From positions 1-64,000 of the forward strand of contig NZ_LGEG01000241.1 of NCBI RefSeq assembly GCF_001280125.1: a DNA stretch of 64,000 bases. The letters run 5' to 3'. The DNA comes from Streptomyces sp. NRRL F-6492. GTDB lineage: Bacteria; Actinomycetota; Actinomycetes; Streptomycetales; Streptomycetaceae. Shown here one piece after another: positions 31,836 through 39,411 of this stretch (position 1 is its first letter; every line of letters starts with the position of its first letter). Under the pieces are notes generated by a model. It was not told where the DNA came from, did no database searches, and was given only the letters and a program-made list of their open reading frames with translations. A program made the position numbers and the translations under genes.

Positions 31836-33068
31836 TCATCGGGTGTCCTCCCGAGGGCTTTCCCCGGACGTGGGCACGGCGTACGGCAGCCGGGCGTCCA
31901 CCAGGAAACCGCCGCCCTCCCCATTCTCGGCGGTCAGCTCGCCGCCGAGCGCGCGGGCCCGCTCGGCCATGCCCCGGATGCCGCTGCCCGGCGGCCGGCC
32001 CTCCGGCGCGCCCCCGCCGTCGTCCGCGATCCGCAGCCGCACCGCGTCCGGGCCCCAGTCGAGGCCGATGTCCACGGTCCTCGCGCCCGCGTGGCGGGCG
32101 ATGTTCGTCAGCGACTCCTGCACGATCCGGTACGCGGCGAGGTCGACGGGCGGCGGCAGCGGCACGGGGGCACCCGTGACGTCCGTACGGACGTCGAGAC
32201 CGGCGCTCCGGGCCCGCCCGGCGAGGTCGCCGAGGAGCGCGAGACACGAGGAGGCCGGGGTCGTCGGGGTGGCCTCGCCGGCCCGGCGCAGCACCCCGAG
32301 GGTCGCCCGCAGCTCGCGCAGCGCGTCCTTGCTGGTGGCCTTCACCGCCTCCAGGGCCTCGGTCGCGGTGGCGAGTCCGGCCTCGGGGGTCGGTTTCTTG
32401 CCGAGCCGGTGCAGCGCGGCTCCGGACTGCACGTTGACCAGCGAGATGCTGTGGCCGAGGACGTCGTGGACCTCGCGGGCGATCCGCAGCCGTTCCTCGG
32501 TGGCGCTCTGCCGGGCCCGGGCCTCCTGCTCCCGCTCGGCGGCCAGCGCCCGCTGCTCCGCCTCGTGGAGGTAGGCGGCCCGGGTGCGCTGGGCCCGGCC
32601 CACCGCGACCAGGCTGATCAGCCAGCCGGCCAGCATGGCGAGCGAGGTGTCGTCGATCTGCCGGTGCCCGGGCCGCTGCCGGATCTCGCCCGCGCCGACC
32701 GCGAGCAGGGTGACGGCGGCGAGCGCGACGGCGGCGGCGAAGCGCCCCTCGGCGGCGGTCGTGTAGAGCGCGAGTGCGAAGGTGATCATGAGCGGGCCGT
32801 CCTGGGCGGACAGCGGGTAGTAGACGGCGCAGGCGAGCAGCGTGACGACGGCGACGGCGACCGGCTGCCGCCGCCGGAAGTACAGGGCCCCGCAGCCGGC
32901 CAGGACGAGCGCCCACCCGAGTACCGCTCGGAGCGCGGGCTCGCCCGTGTGGCGCGCCGCGACGAGCGTCCAGACCGCCACGACGAGCAGGACGGCGCCC
33001 GCCACGAGGGCGTCGGCGGCACGCGGTGACGGACGGCCGCCGCCGGGGGCGCGGAGGGGGAGGGGCAT
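31836..33068 (-). CDS. NarL-family sensor histidine kinase
   Basis: A 410-aa membrane kinase. Four to five hydrophobic segments (~20-160) form a compact membrane sensor with no large outer domain. A linker helix follows, then HisKA_3 with phospho-acceptor His201 (REVHDVLGHSISL) and a HATPase with N-box ESLTNIARHAGA and G-box GSGIRGMAERARALGG. This is the common Streptomyces NarX/DesK-like design. It precedes its response regulator in one operon and is divergent from the SGNH hydrolase. The only AT-rich part of the divergent region is around 33098-33125. Confidence 0.9.
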   Translation of the reverse strand: MPLPLRAPGGGRPSPRAADALVAGAVLLVVAVWTLVAARHTGEPALRAVLGWALVLAGCGALYFRRRQPVAVAVVTLLACAVYYPLSAQDGPLMITFALALYTTAAEGRFAAAVALAAVTLLAVGAGEIRQRPGHRQIDDTSLAMLAGWLISLVAVGRAQRTRAAYLHEAEQRALAAEREQEARARQSATEERLRIAREVHDVLGHSISLVNVQSGAALHRLGKKPTPEAGLATATEALEAVKATSKDALRELRATLGVLRRAGEATPTTPASSCLALLGDLAGRARSAGLDVRTDVTGAPVPLPPPVDLAAYRIVQESLTNIARHAGARTVDIGLDWGPDAVRLRIADDGGGAPEGRPPGSGIRGMAERARALGGELTAENGEGGGFLVDARLPYAVPTSGESPREDTR

Positions 33069-33216
33069 GCGTCGAAGGATAGGGCGGAGGACGGGCCCCG
33101 AGAGTAATCGTTTCGTTGGCTAGTAAAGGAAGTGAGTAGGGTGAGGGTGGGTGGGGCACGGCCCACGGGTCCGCTCGCCCGCCGGTCGGTCGATGGTGAG
33201 GGAAGGCGGAGGTCCG

Positions 33217-33993
33217 ATGACGGACGGCACGTTTCTGCGGTACGTCGCGCTGGGGGACAGCCAGACGGAGGGCGTCGGTGACGGCGACGACACCGGCGGC
33301 CTGCGCGGCTGGGCGGACCGGCTCGCCGAACTGCTCGCCCACGACCGCCCGGGCACGCTCTACGCCAACCTGGCCGTGCGGGGCCGTCTCGCCGGACAGG
33401 TGCGCGCCGAACAGCTCGCCCCCGCCCTCGCGCTCCGCCCGGACCTCGCCACGGTCGTCGCCGGCTTCAACGATTTGCTGCGGCCCCGTTTCGACCTGGA
33501 CGCGACGGCCGGGCACCTGGAGGAGATGTTCGCCGCGCTGACCGGGCAGGGCGCGCGCGTGGCGACCCTCACCTTCCCCGACGTCGGTCGCATCACCCCG
33601 CTGGCCCGGCCGCTCGGCCCGCGCGTCCAGGCCCTCAACGCGCGCATCCGCGAGGCCTCGGCCCGGCACGGCGTCATCGCCGTCGAGACCGGCCACCACC
33701 CGGTCGTCACCGACCCCCGGCTGTGGAGTGCCGACCGGCTGCACGCCGGTCCGCTGGGCCACGCGCGCATCGCCGCCGCCGTCGCCCAGGCCCTCGGCCT
33801 GCCCGGCACCGACGACTCCTGGACCCACCCGCTGCCGCCGCCGGACCTTCCCCTCCCCGTGGGACTCCGTGCCGAACTGCGCTGGGCCGGTGGCTTCCTG
33901 GGGCCCTGGCTGGGCCGTCGGCTGCGCGGCCGGTCGTCCGGCGACGACCGCGCGGCCAAGCGCCCGGAGCTGCTGCCGGTGGTGCGGGGGTGA
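33217..33993 (+). CDS. SGNH/GDSL-family hydrolase
   Basis: A 258-aa esterase-like protein. Block I is LGDSQTEGVGDGD (nucleophile Ser), block III GFNDLL, and block V DRLHAGPLGHARIA with the Asp-x-x-His dyad. No signal peptide or membrane segment is visible, so it is probably cytosolic; its substrate is unknown. The ATG at 33217 has GGAGG 5 nt upstream, and in-frame starts upstream are rejected. It is divergent from the two-component system. Confidence 0.87.
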   Translation: MTDGTFLRYVALGDSQTEGVGDGDDTGGLRGWADRLAELLAHDRPGTLYANLAVRGRLAGQVRAEQLAPALALRPDLATVVAGFNDLLRPRFDLDATAGHLEEMFAALTGQGARVATLTFPDVGRITPLARPLGPRVQALNARIREASARHGVIAVETGHHPVVTDPRLWSADRLHAGPLGHARIAAAVAQALGLPGTDDSWTHPLPPPDLPLPVGLRAELRWAGGFLGPWLGRRLRGRSSGDDRAAKRPELLPVVRG

Positions 33994-34035
33994 GGGTGCC
34001 TCGCGTACGGTGACCGCCGTCCCGGCCGAGGAGAG

Positions 34036-34570
34036 GTGCGCGGCCTGACGGGTGACGGCGGGCGCGGGGAACGGCCGCACGGGCTCGCCCGGGTGGTCGC
34101 CGAGCGGTTCGGGCACGGCCCGTTCCGGATCGAGCGCGGGACCGACGGCGCGGAGCGGTTGACGTGGGCCGACGGGCCGACCGCCGAGCAGGTGGAGGCG
34201 GCGGTCCGGGAGACCGCTCCTGAACGGGGAGAGGGGTCGCCTCACTGTCTGCGCCGGGCCGATCCGCGACCTGGTGACGACGGTGGGCCTCGCGTGGTTC
34301 CTGGAACGCGTACGGGCCCCGCTCGCCCCGGCCGGACTCCTGACGGCCCGTTACGCCGCCACCCGCGCGCACCCGGCGTGGAGGTACCGCCTGACGCCGG
34401 TGCCCGTGCCGGTGCTGGTCCGGGCGGTCCTCGAGGACCGGCGGGCCGGCCCCGAAGTTCTCGCCGCGGCACTCGCCCCCGTGTCGGAGCCCGGATCGTC
34501 GTACGACGGCGACGGCACCGCTGCCGCCGCTGCCGGGTCGAGAGAGCGTCTCCGCGGGTTCAGAGCGTGA
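34036..34570 (+). pseudogene. Frameshifted hypothetical gene
   Basis: Codon-typical sequence runs in frame 1 from the GTG at 34036 (RGERPHGLARVVAERFGHG and DGPTAEQVEAAVRETAPER). It then continues in frame 2 from about 34225-34245 (GRLTVCAGPIRDLVTTVGLAWFL through LEDRRAGPEVLAAAL) to a stop at 34568. Neither half alone has good codon bias across the join, which points to a single-base indel in or near ACGGGGAGAGGGG. The family is unknown to me. The tail overlaps the convergent SUMF1-like gene by 11 bp. It could be a true pseudogene or a homopolymer sequencing error. Confidence 0.55.
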
Positions 34571-35357
34571 GGACGGGACGGACCGAGAGGCCGTCGACGA
34601 GGTCCTCGCCGTCCGGGCCGTACACGAACTCGGCCATGGAGGGATCGCGGTGGGCGGTGGCCAGGGGGAGCCACGCCAGCAGGGTCCCGTAGCCGCCGCA
34701 CACCGACTCGCCGCCGTCCCCGCCGTACACCGCGGTGGGGTCGCTCGTCAGCTCCATGTCGTACGTGTCGTGGGCGATGCGCGGGCCGAAGGCGCTCGGC
34801 AGGCGGTGCGGGCCGGTGTCGTCCCCGTAGGGGATCCGGTCGAGGGGGCACTCGTCGCCCCACCGGAACAGCGTGCGGGCGCCGGCCCCGCAGGCGTGCT
34901 CCCACTCGTCCGGGTCCGGCATCCGCAGACCGCGCGCCGCGAGCGCGGCGGGCACGGCGGCGGGCGGCTCCGACAGGGGCTCGCTGTCCACGGCCATGAG
35001 GACCGTGGACAGCGTGACCTCGCGGCGGGGACTGAGCACGCGCGCGAGGTGGGCCCGCAGATCGGGACCGCAACCGAAGCCCTGCTCCGCGCTCTCCGCG
35101 TAGTCGGCGGTCTGCCCGGGCGTCGGCCGCCAGGCGTCGACGTCGAGACCGAGGGTCACGGGGCCGCCGGGTATCAGGGCGAACTCCCGGCCGTCCCGCT
35201 CCACGCGGGCGCGGTGCAGCGGGGCGCCGAGGTGCTCGACCGTGTCGACGGCGGTCACCCGCCCGCCCACCCGGTGCGCGGCCTCCCGGGCGAGGAGGCG
35301 TGCTGCGGGCAGGTCGAAGGAGCGCCACTGGTGGAGGGTGAGACCGGAGAGGGACAT
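34560..35357 (-). CDS. SUMF1/formylglycine-generating-enzyme-like protein
   Basis: A 265-aa protein. The middle part (MPDPDEWEHACGAGARTLFRWGDECP) matches the conserved TEAEWEYAARGG...YPWGDE block of the SUMF1/FGE-sulfatase fold, and the C-terminal GLSVRPVL also fits. The two copper-binding cysteines of true formylglycine-generating enzymes are not evident near the C-terminus, so that activity is unlikely. Its ATG at 35357 is supported by family-like length. Substrate and role are unknown. Confidence 0.6.
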   Translation of the reverse strand: MSLSGLTLHQWRSFDLPAARLLAREAAHRVGGRVTAVDTVEHLGAPLHRARVERDGREFALIPGGPVTLGLDVDAWRPTPGQTADYAESAEQGFGCGPDLRAHLARVLSPRREVTLSTVLMAVDSEPLSEPPAAVPAALAARGLRMPDPDEWEHACGAGARTLFRWGDECPLDRIPYGDDTGPHRLPSAFGPRIAHDTYDMELTSDPTAVYGGDGGESVCGGYGTLLAWLPLATAHRDPSMAEFVYGPDGEDLVDGLSVRPVLTL

Positions 35358-35436
35358 GCTCCGCAGGGTGGCACGGGGGTCTGACAGCGCTCGGGGCGGT
35401 GCACGGGGGCGGGGTGGTGGACGAGGGGCGCCCTCT

Positions 35437-35520
35437 CCCTTCGGCGCCGGATCGGACCCCGGCCTTCCCTCGGTGCCGGATCGGACCCCTGCCTTCCCTC
35501 AGTGCCGGATCGGGCCCCCG
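35437..35520. repeat. Three 29-30-bp tandem repeats beyond the Nudix gene
   Basis: The unit CCCTCGGTGCCGGATCGGACCCCTGCCTT occurs three times with small changes. The third copy overlaps the last codons of the Nudix gene (GPIRH). The run may provide weak hairpins downstream of that gene. Confidence 0.75.
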
Positions 35521-35966
35521 ACCGGGACCGGAGCGACGTGGCCGGTCGGCGGGAGGGACCGTGCGAGGGCCGGGCCGACGTCGACCAGGGACGACCGACG
35601 CGGGCCGGCGACGGCGGGGAGCGGGATCCAGACCGATTCCGCGGTCTCGTCGCCCGGCTCGGGGCGGAGGCGGCCGGCGGTGAGGCGGATCCGGTAGAAG
35701 ACGCCCACGTTCTGGTGCTCGACGCCGGCGCGGGCCTCGGCGGCGGGGATCGTCCGCGAGTCCACCCCGAGCAGGCGCTCGACCACCGCCTTGCGGCCGG
35801 TCTCCTCGGCGACCTCCCGGACCACCGCGTCGAACGGGTCCTCCCCGTGCTCCACCCCGCCGCCCGGGAGCGTCCAGGTGGATTCGCCCTCCGGCGACAC
35901 GTGACGGGCGAGCAGCACCCGCCCGTCCTCGACGCACACGGCGTACGCCGCCAAGCGGAAACTCAT
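35499..35966 (-). CDS. Nudix hydrolase
   Basis: A 155-aa protein with the full Nudix box, [18 protein letters not shown] plus AEETG (~38-60), giving metal-binding REVAEE. It hydrolyses a nucleoside diphosphate linked to another moiety; the substrate cannot be read from sequence. The ATG at 35966 is chosen because GGAGGCAGAGGG lies just upstream; an earlier in-frame start adds only a Gly/Ser tail. It is divergent from recA, and its last codons overlap a tandem repeat. Confidence 0.88.
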   Translation of the reverse strand: MSFRLAAYAVCVEDGRVLLARHVSPEGESTWTLPGGGVEHGEDPFDAVVREVAEETGRKAVVERLLGVDSRTIPAAEARAGVEHQNVGVFYRIRLTAGRLRPEPGDETAESVWIPLPAVAGPRRSSLVDVGPALARSLPPTGHVAPVPVGGPIRH

Positions 35967-36041
35967 CCCTCTGCCTCCCGGGGAGCCGGACGCGGCCACC
36001 GCGGGGCCCCGGGCGCGGTGGCCGGGGTCCGCGTGGCGCGC

Positions 36042-36071
36042 TTGACACTAAAATCGAACATCCATTCGGAT
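36042..36071 (+). promoter_or_regulatory. recA promoter
   Basis: A perfect TTGACA -35 (36042-36047) and TCGGAT (36066-36071) as a -10, with an 18-bp spacer. The LexA-type box lies between and partly over the -10, so LexA binding would block polymerase. The transcript leader would be about 130 nt. Confidence 0.65.
36056..36067. promoter_or_regulatory. LexA (SOS) box upstream of recA
   Basis: GAACATCCATTC follows the actinobacterial Cheo-box pattern GAAC-N4-GTTC with one mismatch (ATTC). It is embedded in the recA promoter. From memory the same sequence precedes recA in other Streptomyces. Confidence 0.75.
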
Positions 36072-36208
36072 GGAGATCCGGCCCTCGGAATCGCGGGGTT
36101 GTCGCGGAGTTGTCCACAGGTCGGGCGGGACGCCGGGGCCCATTGTCAGTGGCAGGGGTTAGCGTCTTTCACATGAAGCGATCGACTCAAGCAAACCGGG
36201 TGGAACCC

Positions 36209-37342
36209 ATGGCAGGAACCGACCGCGAGAAGGCGCTCGACGCCGCACTCGCACAGATTGAACGCCAATTCGGCAAGGGCGCCGTGATGCGCATGGGCGA
36301 CCGCACCCAGGAGCCGATCGAGGTGATCCCCACCGGCTCGACCGCCCTGGACGTCGCTCTCGGCGTCGGCGGTCTGCCGCGCGGCCGCGTCGTGGAGGTC
36401 TACGGACCGGAGTCCTCCGGCAAGACGACCCTGACCCTGCACGCCGTCGCCAACGCGCAGAAGGCCGGCGGCCAGGTCGCCTTCGTCGACGCCGAGCACG
36501 CCCTCGACCCCGAGTACGCCAAGAAGCTCGGCGTCGACATCGACAACCTCATCCTGTCCCAGCCGGACAACGGCGAGCAGGCCCTCGAGATCGTCGACAT
36601 GCTGGTCCGCTCCGGCGCCCTCGACCTGATCGTCATCGACTCCGTCGCCGCGCTCGTCCCGCGTGCGGAGATCGAGGGCGAGATGGGCGACTCGCACGTG
36701 GGTCTCCAGGCCCGTCTGATGAGCCAGGCCCTCCGGAAGATCACCAGCGCGCTCAACCAGTCCAAGACCACCGCGATCTTCATCAACCAGCTCCGCGAGA
36801 AGATCGGCGTGATGTTCGGCTCGCCGGAGACCACGACCGGTGGCCGCGCCCTCAAGTTCTACGCCTCGGTGCGCCTCGACATCCGCCGCATCGAGACCCT
36901 CAAGGACGGCACGGACGCGGTGGGCAACCGCACCCGCGTCAAGGTCGTCAAGAACAAGGTCGCGCCCCCCTTCAAGCAGGCGGAGTTCGACATCCTCTAC
37001 GGCCAGGGCATCAGCCGCGAGGGCGGCCTGATCGACATGGGCGTCGAGCACGGCTTCGTCCGCAAGGCGGGTGCCTGGTACACCTACGAGGGCGACCAGC
37101 TCGGCCAGGGCAAGGAGAACGCCCGCAACTTCCTGAAGGACAACCCCGACCTCGCCAACGAGATCGAGAAGAAGATCAAGGAGAAGCTGGGCGTCGGCGT
37201 CCGTCCCGAGGCCCCGTCGGCCGAGCCGGGCGCGGACGCGGCCGCCACGGACCCGGCCGGTGCGGACGACGACGCCAAGAGCGTCCCGGCCCCCGCGACC
37301 AAGACCGCGAAGGCGACCAAGGCCACCGCGGTCAAGAGCTGA
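36209..37342 (+). CDS. recA: RecA recombinase
   Basis: A 377-aa protein, the normal Streptomyces length. Walker [10 protein letters not shown], Walker [11 protein letters not shown] and the L2 region [20 protein letters not shown] are intact. It forms ATP-dependent filaments on single-stranded DNA for strand exchange and triggers LexA cleavage. The C-terminal ~40 residues are Ala/Asp/Lys-rich as in other streptomycetes. The ATG at 36209 ([11 protein letters not shown]) is the conserved start; an upstream frame from 36110 is rejected. recX follows after 4 bp. Confidence 0.98.
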   Translation: MAGTDREKALDAALAQIERQFGKGAVMRMGDRTQEPIEVIPTGSTALDVALGVGGLPRGRVVEVYGPESSGKTTLTLHAVANAQKAGGQVAFVDAEHALDPEYAKKLGVDIDNLILSQPDNGEQALEIVDMLVRSGALDLIVIDSVAALVPRAEIEGEMGDSHVGLQARLMSQALRKITSALNQSKTTAIFINQLREKIGVMFGSPETTTGGRALKFYASVRLDIRRIETLKDGTDAVGNRTRVKVVKNKVAPPFKQAEFDILYGQGISREGGLIDMGVEHGFVRKAGAWYTYEGDQLGQGKENARNFLKDNPDLANEIEKKIKEKLGVGVRPEAPSAEPGADAAATDPAGADDDAKSVPAPATKTAKATKATAVKS

Positions 37343-37346
37343 ACCG

Positions 37347-37913
37347 GTGACCGGTCGCACCGAATGGCCGGGTGACAGCCCCGACTCGTCGAGGGCCGAG
37401 AAGGAGCTGTCACCCCAGGATCCGGCTGAGCGGGCGCGCGCGATCTGCCTGCGCCTGCTCACCGGGACCCCCCGCACGCGCAAGCAGCTCGCCGACGCGC
37501 TGCGCAAGCGGGAGATCCCCGACGAGGTGGCGGAAGAGGTCCTCTCCCGCTTCGAGGACGTCGGGCTCATCGACGACGCCGCCTTCGCCGGGGCCTGGGT
37601 GGAGTCCCGCCACCACGGCCGGGGCCTCGCCCGCCGCGCCCTCGCCCGGGAGCTGCGCACCAAGGGCGTCGAGCCCACCCTCATCCAGGAGGCGGTGGAC
37701 CAGCTCGACTCCGAGCGGGAGGAGGCCACGGCGCGCGAACTCGTGGCCCGCAAGCTGCGCGCCACCCGCGGCCTGGAGCGCGACCGGCGGCTGCGGCGGC
37801 TCGCCGGCATGCTCGCCCGCAAGGGGTACCCCGAGGGCATGGCCCTCCGCGTCGTCCGTCAGGCGCTGGAGGCGGAGGGCGAGGACACGGACGGGCTGGA
37901 CGAGTCCTTCTGA
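37347..37913 (+). CDS. recX: RecX regulator of RecA
   Basis: A 188-aa helical protein of the RecX family, with three-helix repeats (LTGTPRTRKQLADALRKREI, SRFEDVGLIDDAAFAGAWVESR, RRLAGMLARKGYPEGMALRVV). It binds RecA filaments and limits their activity. The GTG lies 4 bp after the recA stop with no separate promoter, so both are cotranscribed and RecX output follows SOS induction. Confidence 0.92.
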   Translation: MTGRTEWPGDSPDSSRAEKELSPQDPAERARAICLRLLTGTPRTRKQLADALRKREIPDEVAEEVLSRFEDVGLIDDAAFAGAWVESRHHGRGLARRALARELRTKGVEPTLIQEAVDQLDSEREEATARELVARKLRATRGLERDRRLRRLAGMLARKGYPEGMALRVVRQALEAEGEDTDGLDESF

Positions 37914-37947
37914 CACGGGGGGCTCGGAGGTCTTCCGACTCGGGAGC

Positions 37948-38065
37948 TTCTGGCCCGGAAGTCTTCTGGCCCGGAAGTCTTCTGGCACGGGGAATCTCTG
38001 TGACGGGGAGTCTCTGTGACGGGAGAGCTTCTGTGACAGGAGAGCCGCCTGTGACGGGAGGCGGA
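37948..38065. repeat. Degenerate 16-18-bp tandem repeat after recX
   Basis: About seven drifting copies: CTTCTGGCCCGGAAGT twice, then TTCTGGCACGGGGAAT, then TCTGTGACGGGGAGT-like units. They lie between the recX stop and the convergent rhodanese gene. Non-coding; several units could pair into weak hairpins. Confidence 0.7.
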
Positions 38066-38117
38066 AGGGTCCGTCCGGTTCGGGCGGCAGGACCGTGGAG
38101 GGGCTCGGCCCGCCGCG

Positions 38118-38594
38118 TCAGCCCCGAGCCGCCGGAAGGAGGACCGGGAGACCGGCGGCCTTCCAGGCCTGGAAGCCGCCGATGAGGTCGGTCGCCCGGT
38201 GCAGGCCCAGGCGGCGCAGGGACTCGGCCGCGAGGGACGAGGCGTAGCCCTCGTTGCAGAGGACCACCACCCGCAGGTCGTGGCTGTCGGCCTCCGCCGC
38301 GCGGTGGCTGCCCAGGGGGTCCAGCCGCCATTCCAGCTCGTTGCGCTCCACGATCAGGGCGCCCGGGATCAGCCCGTCCCGTTCCCGCAGGGCCGCGTAG
38401 CGCGTGTCCACCAGGAGCGCGTCACCCGCCTCGTACGCCTCGTGGGCGGCCCGGGGCTCGATCCGGTCGAGGCCCGACCTGACCTGCTCCAGAAGCTCGT
38501 CGATGCCCACCCGCTCCGCCACCCGCTCCACCCCTTCCACCCGCTCCACCCCTTCCACCCGCTCCACCCGGTCCTCTCGCTCCTCGCCGCTCAC
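38118..38594 (-). CDS. Rhodanese-like sulfurtransferase
   Basis: A 158-aa single-domain rhodanese. The active-site loop is VVVLCNEGYASSLAAESL with nucleophilic Cys, preceded by LLVDTRY and followed by GGFQAWKAAGLPV. It would carry cysteine-derived sulfur as a persulfide. The N-terminal ~25 residues are a charged repeat (VERVEG twice and more) encoded by a CCACCCCTTCCACCCGCT-type DNA repeat. Its GTG overlaps the cysteine dioxygenase stop (GTGA), so the two are coupled and work on the same substrate. Confidence 0.88.
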   Translation of the reverse strand: MSGEEREDRVERVEGVERVEGVERVAERVGIDELLEQVRSGLDRIEPRAAHEAYEAGDALLVDTRYAALRERDGLIPGALIVERNELEWRLDPLGSHRAAEADSHDLRVVVLCNEGYASSLAAESLRRLGLHRATDLIGGFQAWKAAGLPVLLPAARG

Positions 38595-39175
38595 TGCCAG
38601 TCCTCCGGCCGCTCGACCTGTTCGAGCCGGAGCACCGCGCCCGTCCGGCTGAAGCGCCGGATCAGCGGGAGCGGCGGATAGTAGGCGTGCACCGACACCG
38701 CGTGGGTGTCCGGGGACTCGTTGAGCACCTCGTGCACGTGGTGGCGGCCGAAGGCCCGGCCCACGCCCTCCTCCAGACGCCGGGAGCGGTCGACCCCGTC
38801 GGCCAGTTCCAGGGTCTTCCAGCCGCTCGCCGGCAGCCGGGCCGCGAGCGCGTGCTCGGTCAGCGTCCCGCGCGCGGTCGCGAAGGCGCCCTGCGACTCG
38901 GCGTGGTCGTGCCAGCCGGTCCCGGTGCCGGGCGGCCAGCCGATGAGCCAGGCCTCGCTGCCGCCGGGGCCGTCGAGCCGTACCCAGGTACGGCCCTCGG
39001 GGTCGAGCGGCAGGGAGGCGATCAGTTCCCGGTCGGCGGCCGTGCGCCGGACGAAGTCGAGCAGCTCGGTCGCCGTCGGGGCGGCCGGAGCGTCCTGAGC
39101 GGGCGGGGCGTCCTGAGCGGACGAAGCCGACGGGGCCGGGGCGGTGGGTGGAAGCGGGGCGGCGTACTGGGACAC
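38591..39175 (-). CDS. cdo: Cysteine dioxygenase type I
   Basis: A 194-aa cupin. The iron-binding motif GWHDHAESQGAF supplies His-x-His, and RAFGRHHVHEVLNESP supplies the third His. The Arg/Tyr features of CDO are present (WVRLDG, HAYYPPLP). It oxidises L-cysteine to cysteine sulfinate with O2. The first ~40 residues are Ala/Pro-rich. The GTG at 39175 is the first start with AGGACGG upstream. It is preceded by a cysteine-rich leader peptide and followed by a coupled rhodanese, forming a cysteine-catabolism operon. Confidence 0.87.
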   Translation of the reverse strand: MSQYAAPLPPTAPAPSASSAQDAPPAQDAPAAPTATELLDFVRRTAADRELIASLPLDPEGRTWVRLDGPGGSEAWLIGWPPGTGTGWHDHAESQGAFATARGTLTEHALAARLPASGWKTLELADGVDRSRRLEEGVGRAFGRHHVHEVLNESPDTHAVSVHAYYPPLPLIRRFSRTGAVLRLEQVERPEDWQ

Positions 39176-39288
39176 GGGTGACCGTCCTGGGGTTCGCGAA
39201 GAGCGCGCGACGGCACACGGCACACACGGACCCGCGTCGGCGGACGCGGAGGGGAGGCGGCGGGGGCGCGCGCGGGGAAGGGGCGAGA

Positions 39289-39375
39289 TCAGCAGGACGG
39301 GCGACACACGCAGCCCGCATAGCGGAGCAGGTCCATATGGACCCTCCGCCACAGGCGCACATCGGTGTCGGTCAC
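39289..39375 (-). CDS. Cysteine-rich leader peptide (putative attenuator) of the cdo operon
   Basis: A 28-codon frame, GTG at 39375 to TGA at 39289, encodes VTDTDVRLWRRVHMDLLRYA followed by GCVCRPSC. Cys codons are at positions 22, 24 and 28, the last directly before the stop. The motif LWRRVHMDLLRYAGCVCRPSC resembles the putative leader peptides NCBI marks upstream of actinobacterial sulfur genes (from memory). A TTGATT-N17-TGTACT promoter places the transcript start at the GTG, so it is probably leaderless. An internal ATG at codon 14 has GGAGGG and could be an alternative start. Ribosome stalling at Cys codons could report charged tRNA-Cys to cdo, 113 nt downstream. Confidence 0.72.
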   Translation of the reverse strand: MTDTDVRLWRRVHMDLLRYAGCVCRPSC

Positions 39376-39382
39376 GCTCCGG

Positions 39383-39411
39383 AGTACACCACGCGTCCCC
39401 GGCGGAATCAA
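39383..39411 (-). promoter_or_regulatory. Promoter of the leader peptide-cdo-rhodanese transcript
   Basis: On the minus strand TTGATT (39411-39406), a 17-bp spacer and TGTACT (39388-39383). The -10 ends 7 nt before the leader-peptide GTG, typical of leaderless Streptomyces transcripts. The -35 overlaps the stop codon of the upstream monooxygenase gene. Confidence 0.55.

Noticed and set aside
34560..35357. True formylglycine-generating enzyme
   Set aside because: The fold motif is present but the paired active-site cysteines are not evident.
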